A stretch of DNA of 64,000 nt, from positions 8,774,661 to 8,838,660 of the forward strand of contig JAAOOA010000026.1 of the NCBI GenBank assembly GCA_012861695.1. Reading direction: 5' to 3'. The translations under genes and the position numbers were made by a program. This DNA comes from Trematomus loennbergii. Taxonomy: Eukaryota; Chordata; Actinopteri; Perciformes; Nototheniidae. Shown here in pieces: positions 51,001 to 63,184 of the stretch (position 1 is the first letter of the stretch; each line of letters starts with the position of its first letter). A model generated the notes under the pieces. The model was not told where the DNA came from. It saw nothing but the letters and a program-made list of their open reading frames with translations, and made no database searches.

Positions 51001-51526
51001 TCCTCAATGGTAAAAAAAAAAAAAAAAGGAGGAAATATTCATTGTCAGAATCCACAATGCATTCCAGTTAAAAAAAAGAAAAAAAAAGAAAAGAAAAGAA
51101 ATAAATAAACTTCATACATTGTATATAATTCTTTATATTTCTCAGAAAGGAAGACTCATGTTTATACTACAGCTTTTAAATTGCCATTGCCAAATATTCT
51201 AGTTGGATTTTACACACGCGGTCACATGCTCGCACACTCTCACACACCCATACATACAGCAGTATATATATTACATATGTATATATATATGGCGTCAAAG
51301 AAAAGAGATGTATCTGTATAATATACATTCTTAAGTTTAGGGAGACAATGTGTCTAAAATATAATACAAGGGCTTGTATGTACAGGATTTCTATGAGGCT
51401 ATTTTAGAAGAAAAACTTGAGAGAAACAAAAATGCTGAAGTCCCTCATCTTTATCTCTTTTGTTACATCTCCACTTTAAAAATGAGTTGAAACAAGTTTA
51501 AAAAATGAAAAGGGAAAAAAATGGGA
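48030..51526 (-). other. hcn1: Probable hcn1 3' UTR
   Basis: The 3.5 kb downstream of the hcn1 stop contains none of the transposon families that litter the rest of the window. It is AT-rich with many short A/T runs. It ends near two AATAAA hexamers on the minus strand. No splice acceptors or conserved coding sequence are apparent. Long 3' UTRs are usual for neuronal channel genes. The extent is inferred, and earlier poly(A) sites, such as those near 51.1 kb, are also possible. Confidence 0.5.
48049..48076 (-). terminator. hcn1: Two AATAAA signals, candidate hcn1 poly(A) site
   Basis: The plus strand has TTTATT at 48049-48054 and 48071-48076, i.e. AATAAA twice on the minus strand. They would place cleavage near 48.03-48.06 kb. 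Other AATAAA hexamers occur upstream, so the site used is unknown. Confidence 0.35.
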
Positions 51527-52596
51527 TCATAAATTTGATGCAAAACGCATCTTGTCTTGCTCAGTCTCCGTACTGCTCAGGACAGAATCTCTCCTAGATC
51601 CGGGGGATTCCCTGTGCTGGGTCGAGGATGAAGAAGATGAAGCTGCCGCCGCCGCCGCCGCAGCTGCTGCCGCCGCGGCCGAGCGCACCGGGGGCAGGGC
51701 TCCAGACGACATCTGCCGGAATAGATTGACACGCTGGGGCACTGTGGTGCGGATGCCGCTCTGCAGACTCATTCCCTGGATCGCTGCTGCTGCCGCCGCC
51801 GCCGCCGGAGGAGCGATGGAGGCCAGAGAGTCTCCTGAGGCCGGGTGCACTCTGGGGCCGAGAGACGTGTCATGTGGCAGTGATGGTTGGGAGGCCGATA
51901 AATGTCTCACATCTCGACTCAAGCTGCCCGACTGCAGAGCCTGTGTGCTCTTGTGGATGTCCACCCGCTGAGGCGAGGGGACCTGCTGCTGCTGCTGAGG
52001 CGAGGGCTGCTGGGAGGAGGAGGAGGCTGCAGGAGACACAGCGGGCTGCTGGGCGGATAGAGCCGCTTGAGCAATGGGCTGCTGGAGGAGCGACAGCTGG
52101 GAGCCTGTGCGCGAGCCGTACTGGAAGCTCCGGCCCGCCAGAGGGGTCTGCACGGAGGGACTGCACATGGCAGCCGTGAAGGAGCAGGGCGACATGATCG
52201 CTCCTTGTGGGTTCATGGAGGAGGAATTCAGGCTGCCGTGGGACATGCTGGGGGCCGGATAGACCCCCTGCGCCGCAGCGGCGGCGGCTGGCAGCATGCG
52301 GGCAGCAGAGGCATTGGCTATAGCTGAAGCACTGAAGGTCATGGGAACAGAGGACTGCTGAAACTGATTGGTGCCGAAGGCAGTGGGGAAGGGAGGCTGA
52401 GCCGGTGAGTTAATGATGGAGTTTCCTGACACTGGAGTTAAGTTCATCCCGGTGACTGACTGCTTGCGGTCCACCATCATCACCATCTCCCTGTCCTGAC
52501 GGATTATCTGCTTCAGTATCTCGTTCTCCTGCGTGTTGAAGACGCCGGCGTTCAGATCCTTCTGGAACTTCTGCAGCAGCAAGGAGTTCTTCTTCC
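51527..52596 (-). CDS. hcn1: hcn1 last exon (C-terminal tail)
   Basis: The exon follows a CCCATACAG acceptor and begins GGAAGAAGAAC, completing the glycine codon split from the previous exon. It reads GKKNSLLLQKFQKDLNAGVF then NTQENEILKQI and 355 residues to a TGA at 51529-51527. HCN1-specific blocks are present: SPCSFTAAMCSPSVQTPLAG, HKSTQALQ, LSASQPSLPHD, VPQRVNLFRQMSSG, and the end RFASNL. The terminal SNL is the TRIP8b-binding tripeptide of HCN channels. Three alanine tracts (about 13, 8 and 6 residues), a serine run and a glutamine run mark a disordered tail. Frames extending upstream into 52597-52738 are intron read-through. The coding GC is far higher than in flanking DNA. Confidence 0.95.
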
Positions 52597-55500
52597 CTGT
52601 ATGGGTGCAGTCAAGAGAAGTGAGCACAGACAGCAATGGCAAACTTTGGTTGCCCTTAACCACAGGAAAAGGGCAGGATACAGGACAATAATAATAAAGA
52701 TGCAGCTTGTACGTTTTTGTAGGAAGACGTTTTGTCACTGCATCTTCAGTAGATGAACTTCATTCTCTTGATTCAACTATATTTAGTATTTACAAGCTGC
52801 ATCCTTTCACGTCCACTAATATTTGTCATATTGAATATAAATTGTGAAGGACATTGAATGGTAATGACTATGGGAAATGTACGGTTTGAGACACATAAGG
52901 AGACAAAGATGACTAACGTATGACATGGTAGCGGAGACAGTGAAGGTGCTGATGTGGACGATGGAACACAGAGAATACTGATGAGTTGAACCCACACATC
53001 ACGTTACTGGACAGATTTAGTTGAAGTTATTAGAAAAGGTCTAAACTCTAAGAATATTTAGAGCTACATTTTACTTAAATCACAAACACAAGTCTACTAA
53101 ACACATCACAAGGACAATTACAGAACCGTATACAATATATATGACAATAAAAACAAGCAAACAAAGATACAAAGACTTACTCTAACACACAACTACAGGT
53201 TGGTTATAGAATTATACATTTAACACCTTATGGAAAACTAATCTTTACTCCACATAATGCTGTTTTTTCATTTAAATGGAATTGTCTGATGATAAATAAA
53301 ATGTTCAAAATGCACTGTGTTGTTTCATTTTGGAACTTTTGTTCTCTAATACTGTGAAGAAATCGTTTTTTAAGTGGTTTATATCTGACCTATAAAGGGC
53401 ATTTGGGCCCAGAGACCTGTACATCTTTCCCCGCCTGTCACAGAGCGTGATAATAACAGCATGACAGATGCTTTCTTCTAACATCGACCACTTCTGTGGT
53501 TTTGGGAGTTTGTGAGCATAATTGTGGTAAAATGTTTAGCATGAAATATGTCTTAAAATTCCACAATTTACAATAACCATAAAGAATGTTATCTATTTAA
53601 CATATTTACTTTGAATGATTGTTTAAATGTATTTAGGGATGTGTTTCCTGTTATTACTGTTGACCTTGTGTATCGACAGGCTGTGAAGCATTACTCGTCG
53701 GTAAGGAAGACAGAGTTGACTTTTAGTGAGCTGAAGGCTTTAGCCTCAGTCAATCATTAAGCCCCGTCCTTGAGGGCAGGAGATTTCTGCGCCGGGTTTA
53801 CAGTTGAGCTGCATTTTCTGGACGGCTTTCTCCCCTCAAGGCTGCCAACAAGCCGTGCATTCAGCTTTAACACAGGATTGATGTTATGTTTTGCAGATAT
53901 TTTGTCCAAAGCTGACACTACAGGGTTGGGTTACAAGCTAAAACTAGCACCACATACTCACTATGAGACTATACTGTTGACTTACAATAATGTTCTCATT
54001 GCATTTGTAAAGGCGACAGGGTTAGACTCTGTAGATTGGAAGGACAACACATTATTTCTCCAAATGAAGCCTGTAAGGATTTGAATGTTTGCTGGTTTGA
54101 AACTATATCTTAAGATTTCAGGGCAACATCAGAGCTGCCCTTCGGGCATCTTCTAATTTCTCTCCTAATCTATCTTTGACATGTTATTCTCTTTTTCTTC
54201 TTTATCTGTTAAAGCAAAAGATAAATGAACACACTTGTAAAAAAAAAGGACTTTTAAAACTATATATACATACTTACATTTAAGTTATTTTAGGAAGCAA
54301 ATTGTTTTACTTTACATATTTTTCTTAAAAACCGCTACTTAAAGAATCTCAATTGCTGGCTGATAATCATGAGTATAATGAGTATATGTACATAAAAATC
54401 ATAGTCACGATAAGCTAAGAAAAAAGATTAACTAACCAAGTACCAGGCTGGAAACATGTTAGTGTTACTTAAACTACATAACAGTAACTGTCATACACCC
54501 ACGCACACACACAGACACACACACACACTTACGATAACACGCCCGTTTGGGCACCTTGTTCTTATAGAAACACTCGCCTGCTTTAGGCAATCCATTTTTA
54601 TATATATGCAACCCTCTAAATAATAAAGACTGACACTTTAAAATCCTACTTGTATATTATATGTTCCATAAATCCTGGACTGTTCCTGATTGAATACCAG
54701 TTCTGAACATGTTTGCAAGATGAAGCATCCCTGATCCATAAATTGACGTTTTTTTAAACATTATCAAGGGAATAAACTATTATCACCTAAAACAAAATGA
54801 AAACAAAAACAAAAACATTAACAAAATGCAAACACTCATGGGTAAATAAATGTTTGATTTTTACATACAAAACGTGTTGAATAGAAATAAAATGTATCAG
54901 CTATGGGTCAAATCACCATTTTTAAATATGACAACTGCAGGATTGTGTTAGTAATTTGATATCCTGGCACAATAGTAACAGTAAGATTAGTTCAATATTA
55001 AAATGAATTTGATTTCAAATATGATTACAGTACTGTAGTTAACCCATATCTGACATTTAAAACATCACTTTTGTGAAACTATCTAAAAGCCAGTTAACAC
55101 ACCAAACAAACAAATCAAAATAACAATCAAAACGCAAACATCATAATGTTCACAAACATCATATAACTTATAAAGTATTTGGTAAATAATAAGTAAACAC
55201 AAATTTAGAGATGCATTCAAGGCCTTACAGAGACACATTTTTTATTCTGACTCGCAATGAAATTTGATATATAATTTCACCAAAGATTTGTTATCAATTG
55301 TTTTTGTTTTGAGTCCCTGCAGGACATGTTATTTTTCTTCAGTTTCTTCTTGTTGAAGGTTATCATAAGAACATATATTTAGAGAGGATAACTGGTGAAA
55401 ATGTGTGAGAAAATGATTCCTAATGAATTAAATAAACGTCTGCCCTCCACATGTAATCAACGTGACATTATGTATCTTAAAGCAGTTTAAGACTTTCTTT

Positions 55501-56627
55501 GATTAATGTCAGAGAATTTTTCCTCCAAATTATTTAACACAAAAAAAACCTCATATTTCAAGCCAGACAATCAGAAACAAACCTTTTTTTTCAATTGGTG
55601 AAAACATGAATAAATGATGATATGGGATTCCTGCATGTAAAAAAACTGTGTGTGGCATTGCATTAGTAAAGTATTTACTAATCTGCAGGCATGATTTAGT
55701 TTGTGAATACACTTTGAACAAAGGGTTCAAAGATTAAATAACATGTGTGTTCGAAATCCAGTGAATTATTCTGTAATAGTCTCTTACAAAATCAACATGG
55801 CATGTGACACTGAATAACTTTTGTTTCTTTGATTGTCTTTGTCGTTGACATTTTGAGTGTGTCCATCAAAACATCTGCAGGACTTGGCTGTGGGTGACTT
55901 GAGTTATGTGTCACTGATGCAGGAATCAAACAGTTAATGTAAGCTCCAGCAAGAGGTCAAACTCTTGGAGGATGAATTTGAGACCGAATCCATTTAGCAA
56001 GCTTCTATAGGTCAATTTGTCCCTGTTCGCATATTGGAATTGGAATAAAGTGTTTACCTGATGCCTACTCGTCGGCCAGGACACTCTTGAAAACGAGATG
56101 TGCTCGTCTCAAGACGGACTCCTGGTCAAATAATTTTTAGATAGATAGAAGATAATGTCAAATGTGCAACACGTTATTGGTTTCAAAGCATGGATACTTT
56201 TCTTCTTTCCTTTTTTTAGAGCAAGACAAGCATGTAACCAAATGCAGTTCATATATAGAAACGATACAACCAGCACGGCTCATGACAGAGTATCTTCCCT
56301 CGTATGAGACAAAACCCCCTTCATGGTTAGTCTGAGGATGGATGAATGAATCAGCTGGTAGATCTCATCAAAAGGGCAAATGTAGATTTGGACTGTTGAG
56401 GCCAAACGGCATACATTATGTTAGGGCAAGTGAAGATTTGTATTTGATTTATGCTACTCCAAGAAAATGCAACCTTGTCTCCTGTGAATTGTGTTCAAGG
56501 GCAGATACTTGACAATTAGCGTTCAGTTATAACGCAAAAAGGGGGGGGGGGATTCGTATATCACAGGGGAAAGTGAGTGTGTGGACATTTGGCTGGATAA
56601 AAGGCGAAAGCTAGAGATGGAGTTTTG

Positions 56628-56832
56628 CAGGGCTGCCCCTTAGATGAAAAGTTCATTAATTTATGTTTTTGGTCTAAGATGAATAATAATTATTCAGTCA
56701 ATTAGTGTGTTTAAATACACAAGATTTAAAGTGTTGCTTTTGCAAGAAAAAATACCTATCAACTAATGAAACTCATTGATTATTGGACCAAACGTTTGTT
56801 GACTAATAATTATTTTAGTCAAGGACAGACCT
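56628..56832. repeat. hcn1: Small MITE-like repeat in hcn1 intron
   Basis: The left end AGGGCTGCCCCTTAGATGAA and the right end TTTTAGTCAAGGACAGACCT are imperfect inverses (AGGGCTGCCCCTT against TAGGTCTGTCCTT). Internal GACTAATAATTATTTTAGTC-like sequence fits a known fish repeat of this form. No coding sequence. Confidence 0.5.
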
Positions 56833-58820
56833 ACGGGTTTTTGTTGCGTCTTAAACAACAAAAACAGTATTGTCATTTGTTGAATTTAAACACTGACCAC
56901 AGTTTTTCCCTAGAGTAGTTGTATTTGCCATAATGACTATTAATTAGTGCATAAGTCATGAGCATATCTCAGAATAAACACTGATGTTGAACATTAAATT
57001 GCGTTAATCTGTTTAGTACAAACCAAAATGTTTTCAAAGTCTGAAAATGTGGGCCATACAACATTTGGAAAAAGTCGTCACCCCTCACACTCCGGATTAG
57101 TTTACCTGCTCAGTTTAACTTATTTCTTGGATGGCTATGGGATCATGATTATATTATTTTATCCCATATACATTTAGCAAACATGGTTTGTATGGATTTT
57201 GGTGAGGACATGTTGCAGATATGTCAGATATTGTGATATAGCCCAGTCATCCAGCCACTATTATGTTGAACGTAATTCTGAGGAGAAAAGGTTGCCTCAA
57301 CAGTGACATTGAATTCTGATTGGCTCTGAGCGGTCTTGTTCCAAATCTATTGTGCATTGCTTGTTGCTGACTTGCCTGACACTACAGTATTTCAATGTTG
57401 AGTCAACACTTGGGTTGCAAAGCAATTCAATATTGACGTGCCTGTGTCAGGCAAAATAATACACAAATACAAAGCCATGACAAATAAAAACAACGATAAC
57501 AGATAGAAAAGTAGATACAGACTGCAAGCTTAACCACTGATATCAGACAACATTGGCACATTGTTATTATGCAAATTTAACTTCAGTTTTGCATTCAAGT
57601 GATATTGTTTTTCCCGTTAATAATTAATAGGGAAACAAATCACCAAACATTATGGCCTCGAGCGTTGTCAACAGGCTTATACGTTTGTTGGTTGTTTGAT
57701 CATTTATGATGATAGGCTTGCTCAGGTTGTCTGTGAAGCAGCCTTTAGGACTAATTTTATTATTTAGAAGAAAATAAATCGATTTCTTCCTGCACAATAA
57801 ATTATTAATTAGCTGTAAAAGTCACTGTCAATTTTTCGTTTTCTGTGTTACAAAGGAGTAAGGAGCCAAAACAAAACAATAAAAATGTAATTTTGTAATC
57901 ACCAGTAACCTGTCGCCTTAATAGCTAATTTAGTTGGTGAGCATCCTTTTGCTAAATTCTGTTTGTGCTTATTCTCTAAGGAGGAAAACACTATTCAAAC
58001 TTGTATAATGTTGTCAGAATATTACACACCAACATTACGACTGCCACATAAGTTGCAGTGGTAAGGCGTAAGCTTAAGATCCTGCTGTAGTGCCTTACTG
58101 ACATCGTATAGTAGCTGAGCTACAAATAAAACAATATTATACTGTAAAAAGTAAACATGTGCTGTTCACACTTGTCCATACATAACTGAGCGCTTTAATC
58201 TGTACCTACAAATTGTCATTTTGTTTTCTTATAAAAAGGGATGGGTACCAGATCTTAAGATACATTCAGTAGTATCTAAGATATAAACACATGATGAAAA
58301 TAATCCTCAATATACACTAGCTAAATCCTTCTTGTTGCTTGACTCTAAAAGGTACTATTACTATCAAGTAATTTATGTATAAAAAGTAAAAAAAGGAGAA
58401 AATTATCATTACAAAAGAAAACCTATTGTATTTCTAATGCAGCAAAAATAAAAGCAAAACCAAAGACATATGTTCTACTTCCGTCAGTCAAGAAACTATC
58501 CTGCTGCACAACACTTTCAAATTATAATTTTTAATATATTAATTAATTAGTTTATTTCCAATCAAAGTAGGCTATTAGAGCAGACTGAACACATTTGGGT
58601 GGGAGAATGTGGAAAACAATTATTGCCCTGTTTATATTACATACATGTGCCCCTTTTTACCTGTTACAAATATATCTTTCTGAACCATTATATCTTATTG
58701 TACTACAATTGAACATGGCCAGGGTTCTTCTTTGAATCAGACGTTAAAAATAAGGAAGGTTGTTGAGGAGCTGAAGAAAACTAAACAGGGTCCTGTCTTT
58801 TGGCTGGACCACAGAGCTAT

Positions 58821-59366
58821 GCTGTTTCTCAATTCGGTATTTCCCTTAGTACACAGCCACGTTGTACACTGTGAACAATTGGTCAGTGTGTGAATTACAA
58901 CTGAGTAGCGTTGTCCCAAATCGCACACAGCACTGTGCCCTTCCGCCACTGTTGACTTGCTAGCTAGCTCCACCTCTGTTAGCTAGCTAGCTAGTGCTGC
59001 TGCTGCTGCTGTTAGCTAGCTAGCTACTTCCACTGCTCTTAGCCGTTAGATAGCTAGCTAACAGCAATGTTAGCATATGCGGTACCAAATCATTCAGAAC
59101 AGAGTAGTTTTATGTTTATGAAAAGACCCCCAAAACCCCCAATGTATTACTTTTATTTACAGTGCTGTGTTCACTGGAGCTTTTTGTTACTGAGCCAAGA
59201 TGGCAATTGTTGGGGGTGAAAAGTGTTCAGTGTTCGGCACTTAACTTTTTGACCGTACTTTCAGTGCATTGCATTTTGCCATACTTAACAGTGTGAACGC
59301 AGTTACACACTCAAAATAGCAAGTGTAAGTACGTGATGTACTTATGTATGTGAATTGAGACACAGC
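58821..59366. mobile_element. Non-autonomous DNA transposon with imperfect TIRs
   Basis: The left end GCTGTTTCTCAATTC and the right end GAATTGAGACACAGC are inverted with one mismatch in 15. Further inside, both arms carry degenerate GTAC-containing segments (TTAGTACACAG on the left, GTGATGTACTTATG on the right). The centre has (TAGC)n and (CTG)5 arrays. The 546-bp unit encodes no transposase. Target duplication could not be defined. The superfamily is unknown. Confidence 0.65.
58973..59062. repeat. (TAGC)n / (CTG)5 self-complementary array
   Basis: TAGCTAGCTAGC blocks flank GTGCTGCTGCTGCTGCTGTT, and a further TAGATAGCTAGCTAAC follows. AGCT is palindromic, so the blocks can pair with each other and form a hairpin with the CTG run in the loop. 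Confidence 0.85.
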
Positions 59367-59465
59367 ATTCATGCCTGAAACAGCTTCCTGGTGTCACCTG
59401 GCCCTGTTAGCTATGTTTCTTTTTTTCTGGTTGATTTTGAGAACTCTGATATTGGGTGGGGCGCT

Positions 59466-60063
59466 GCTCATACAACACAGTCTCACGGCATTTCGTGTTA
59501 AAGTCACAAAATTAATCTATTGATTCGTGTTCACCAACACAATTTCGCAATTTTTTTCGTGTCACATAGAACGATTTGAAAAGCAATGCAAATAATAACA
59601 AATTAGAAGAAAGATTAAAAAAAATACAGATTTCAGTATTCTGACACAGAACGATTTTAGAAGCAATGTATTTCTATTGGTAGTATGTTTCGTGCCTGCA
59701 CCAAATAATAACAAATTAGAAGGAAAAAAAGATGACAAAAAATACAGATTTCAGTATTCTGAGACTCTTTGCCCCATTTCCTTTCCTCGCGGACGGCAAA
59801 AAAACTCCGACATTATACAATTTAAAATAAAAGGGATAGGGTTAGGCTTAGGGTAAGATATTGAGTAAGAAAATATTTTTATGAACCACACAGCTTCCGG
59901 TCTTCCAAGACCCGACCAGACAAAAAGACGTGGTGCAGGCACGAAACATACCACCAATAGAAATACATTGCTTTTAAAATCGTTCTATGTGACACGAAAT
60001 CAATAGATTAAATTAATTTCGTGACTATAACACGAAATGCCTTGAGACTGGGTTGGCTCATAC
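59466..60063. mobile_element. Foldback DNA transposon with target duplication
   Basis: GCTCATAC occurs at both borders (59466-59473 and 60056-60063), a 7-8 bp target duplication. The ends are long inverted repeats: left CACAGTCTCACGGCATTTCG, right CGAAATGCCTTGAGACTGGG. Pairing continues through the TCTATTGATTCGTGT, ACGATTT, GCAATG and CTATTGGTAGTATG segments to GTGCCTGCACCA at 59693-59704, whose partner is at 59930-59942. The left arm is about 110 bp longer than the right because of an internal duplication. The loop (59705-59930) holds GGGTTAGGCTTAGGG-like sequence and no transposase. The 8-bp duplication would suit a hAT-like element. Confidence 0.85.
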
Positions 60064-60503
60064 CCAGGAGTGCAGATGAGTGGAAAGAGGGCCAGACACA
60101 CATGCATGTGAGGTTAGCTTCCATCCACTCGCTGACATCCAGTGGGGGGGTCAACACCAAACCAACGATGGGGCGAACTGACTCCCTCCCGGACAGCGAC
60201 ATGCACTGCCTTCCAGTTAATCCAACCACAAAACGCTACTTTGGTTCTTTAGAAGGATTAATGCTGGTTCCAACAATTTTATCTTTAAGGTTATTTAATA
60301 CAAAGAAAGAGACGGAAGTTAAAAAAAAATCAACAAAACAAACAAACAGTGCATACAGGTCATGCAGCACAAGATGGCAGACAATGCTTTTATGAAGAAA
60401 GAAGGCAAACAAATACTGATAAAGACAAGACAACAAGGCACGATGACAGGCAGGAGATTCGACCAATCAGACAGGACATAGGTTAGATGTAGGCAGTTCT
60501 TAC

Positions 60504-60668
60504 CAATGCGGTCCAAACGGTCAATGGCAACAGTTTCGAAAGCGCGTCGCATCATGGGGTACTCTTCTAGCACCTCATTGAAATGATCAACAGAGAGGGA
60601 GAAGAGTCGGCAGTAGGTGTCTGCACGCACACTCGCTGTTCGTCTGCCCTTGGTGAGCAGACAGATCT
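60504..60668 (-). CDS. hcn1: hcn1 penultimate exon (end of cAMP-binding domain)
   Basis: The 165-bp exon lies between a CCGCCTTGCAG acceptor and a GTAAGA donor, in phase 1 at both ends. It encodes [19 protein letters not shown] then [19 protein letters not shown] and [18 protein letters not shown]. This is the second half of the HCN cyclic-nucleotide-binding domain. It includes the phosphate-binding cassette (RRTAS, whose arginine and threonine contact the cAMP phosphate) and the C-helix (AIDRLDRI), whose arginine caps the nucleotide. All these key residues are intact, so the channel should still be cAMP-responsive. The preceding exon is expected to end in FG plus one base of the glutamate codon and is outside the window. 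Confidence 0.96.
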
Positions 60669-62892
60669 CTGCAAGGCGGAAAACACAGGGAGACAAAGGA
60701 GGACAAAGAGTGAGAGCATAAAACATTTGACACATAAAGAAGCACCAACTGAAGTGGAGAGTGCAGAAGGACATTAAGGAAATCACCCCAGTAATTGCAA
60801 TACAGATTACCTTACAGATGAACCTCTACTACAAAAGGTACGGAAGCAGAGGCTAATGCGAATGTAAATAAAACGAGAAGCCCATCAGCGTGGCTGTCAC
60901 TTGCATTATATTGAGATAATTCATCATCCTGCAGAGAGCTACAGTAATGGTCCCATAATGTGATACAGTAGTCAGCTATACAAAAAAGAAATGTAATGGA
61001 TAACTAAGCAGAGGTATGTTTACGCAGCATTCCTGTATGCCTGATCAGCCACTGTGGTTTCTCAAAGATGTAAAGTGAACACATTCATCAAAACACTTGA
61101 CCCTTGGCATCAGATAACAACGTGGCATTAATCTTGTTTCCTGTTGGTGTTAGCTACATTTCCTCTAAAATCAAATGTAAGATAAACACTTGAGATTACA
61201 AATGACGGATAGGAAAATATTAACAGAAAAATGTACTAATTGACTTGAAATGATACTCCTTCTGGGACCTCTATATCAGCATATGTATATGTTTAAAGTT
61301 GTTGCTAGTCTAGCTGAAGCAAATTGTTAACTTAAATAGAGTTACATTGATTAGCCAATCAAGTGCTTCCCACCTTAGGGTCTGGACCCCTCCAAAGGGT
61401 TGCAATGGAATACATTTTAATTTGGCCTTTTAGTGAAACTAAGTGCTAACAAATCTTTACAAGATTAATAGGATGATTAGATGGCTCATGGTGACTTTAA
61501 AAGGTTATGCTGTTGATTAAGAAAGTGATTTTTAATGAATTTGAATGACCTAAACTACAAAAATAGACTAAAACCCAGTTTCTACGATACAATAAGATGA
61601 TTTCATAAAACATGTGATAATGAAACCTTATCTTAGTATTATCACGACTTTTAGCTGCTTGTATAGACATGCAGACCAATCTGAATATCCTCACTTGAGC
61701 ATCTAGTTTAGTGCACAGTCAATAATGTGTTGCTGTGTAGATGATATAAGGTGTTAACACCTGCCATTCACTGCGCCTGATCTCCCCTGTGTTTTCATGA
61801 ATCAGTGATACGAGGCAGAGGGCTAAATATCTTTCTATCCGCCCACCATTCTTTCATCCTACACTTGTTCTTCTCTTTATAAGGTGGAAAAACAGTACCC
61901 TTCTAAATATCATCTTCCTTTGGCTTCTGTTCAACCACCAACACCACTCAACCTCCACCCACATTTGCACTTCTGTTGAACCTAAAGCACAATTTCCATC
62001 TTCATTAAATCCTTAAATGTTAACTTGTCGTGATGACTTGGCCACACCATGAGCTGTCATGAAAATAGAGCACAGAGTGTGAGAGCAACAGCCTCAAGCT
62101 GTGGGTGTGAATAGGTGTTAGTGCTGTAATGATGAAAAAGCTCCCTTAAGTTGTACCTCTGTTAAAGCAGAGAAAAATGACAAACGGAAAGAAAAATGTG
62201 TCTTGTTATATGTCGTTTTACAAAAGAGGCAGACACAAAGACAGATAGTGAAGGGTTGATCTGAAGCTGTATGGTGCTGTGAGTTACAATCAGAGGTAAA
62301 TGTGTTTTTTTCACATACTTAATGAGCTTCACAGGGGCTGTTAGACTGATTATTTAACCCATTTCCCTTGCTTACAGTCTTAATGCTAAGCTAAGCTGCC
62401 TTAAAGCTCTAGCAACAGACATGAGAATCAATCTTTTCATCAGAATCTCAACATGAAAGGAAATAAGTGTTTCCAAATATATCAGTTCTTGGAATATTAT
62501 ATATTGGGAATTTCTAGTAATACATGCATGATGTTTTAGTTTACTACCAGTAGGAGTCACTAATAAAGCAACAAAGATGAAAACTGCTGTTAGATTGCCT
62601 TAAATGTAGTACACACATTACAAAGCTGTTAAACCGATACCCAACACACTCCATCCCCAACCCGAATTGGACCAGCAGTAAAATAATGGAGCAAGCAAAA
62701 AAAAACATGATCTCTTTACTCACTTTCTTCTTTTGGGATAGCCTTTTTTTAAACTGAACTCATTCATTTTGTCCGTCTAGACTGAGCTCCAGTTGTCAAT
62801 GATTGTTTGAGAACATGAAGGGAGACATCGAACTGACAGAAAAGCAGTTTCTGTAAGCCACTTGTGTTCACCGTTTTAACACTATACTATTA

Positions 62893-62972
62893 AGCTGTCT
62901 TTGGTTCTTTTTCTGCTGTAACAAAGTATATTTCCCCTCTGTGGGACTAATAAAGGTATTCTGATTCTGATA
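62893..62972 (+). mobile_element. LINE 3' tail with (ATTCTG)n, copy B
   Basis: Nearly identical to 36241-36324: TTTCCCCTCTGTGGGACTAA, TAAAGGTATTCTG and ATTCTGAT. It is antisense to hcn1 within intron 6. It has no coding content. Confidence 0.75.
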
Positions 62973-63184
62973 TACACATGTATCACAGCAAAATGTGCAG
63001 CTATACTTCTGCTTTCTCTAAAAATGTAAATATCTATATATGTGAGCTATGTCTATTATTTAGGAATTAGGAGGGACCTAATTCAAGTAGTCAAGAAGTC
63101 AATGTTACTAAACCATGTTAAATTACTTATTTTACTCAACACTATTCCATATGAAAAAGAGTGGTAGACAGTTTCTAAGTACAT

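Larger units (their letters stand above)
52597..60503 (-). other. hcn1: hcn1 last intron (intron 7), 7.9 kb
   Basis: It starts with GTAAGA and ends CCCATACAG on the minus strand, in phase 1. Much of 52740-56600 and 56850-58800 is unique AT-rich DNA in which I see no exon. The 104-codon plus-strand frame at 53770-54084 shows no recognisable domain. A G10 run lies at about 56541-56550. Three transposon-like units occupy the right part and are listed separately. Confidence 0.9.

Noticed and set aside
51552..52327. Several plus-strand frames (up to 139 codons) opposite the hcn1 last exon
   Set aside because: They are antisense shadows of a GC-rich coding exon; alanine and arginine-rich translations reflect the GCN repeats.
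52597..52738. N-terminal extension of the hcn1 last-exon frame starting MTKRLPTK
   Set aside because: It lies in the intron, before the CCCATACAG acceptor. The split glycine codon shows that the exon starts at 52596.
53770..54084. 104-codon plus-strand frame in hcn1 intron 7
   Set aside because: No family resemblance and no supporting splice or poly(A) context; may be chance or a conserved non-coding block.
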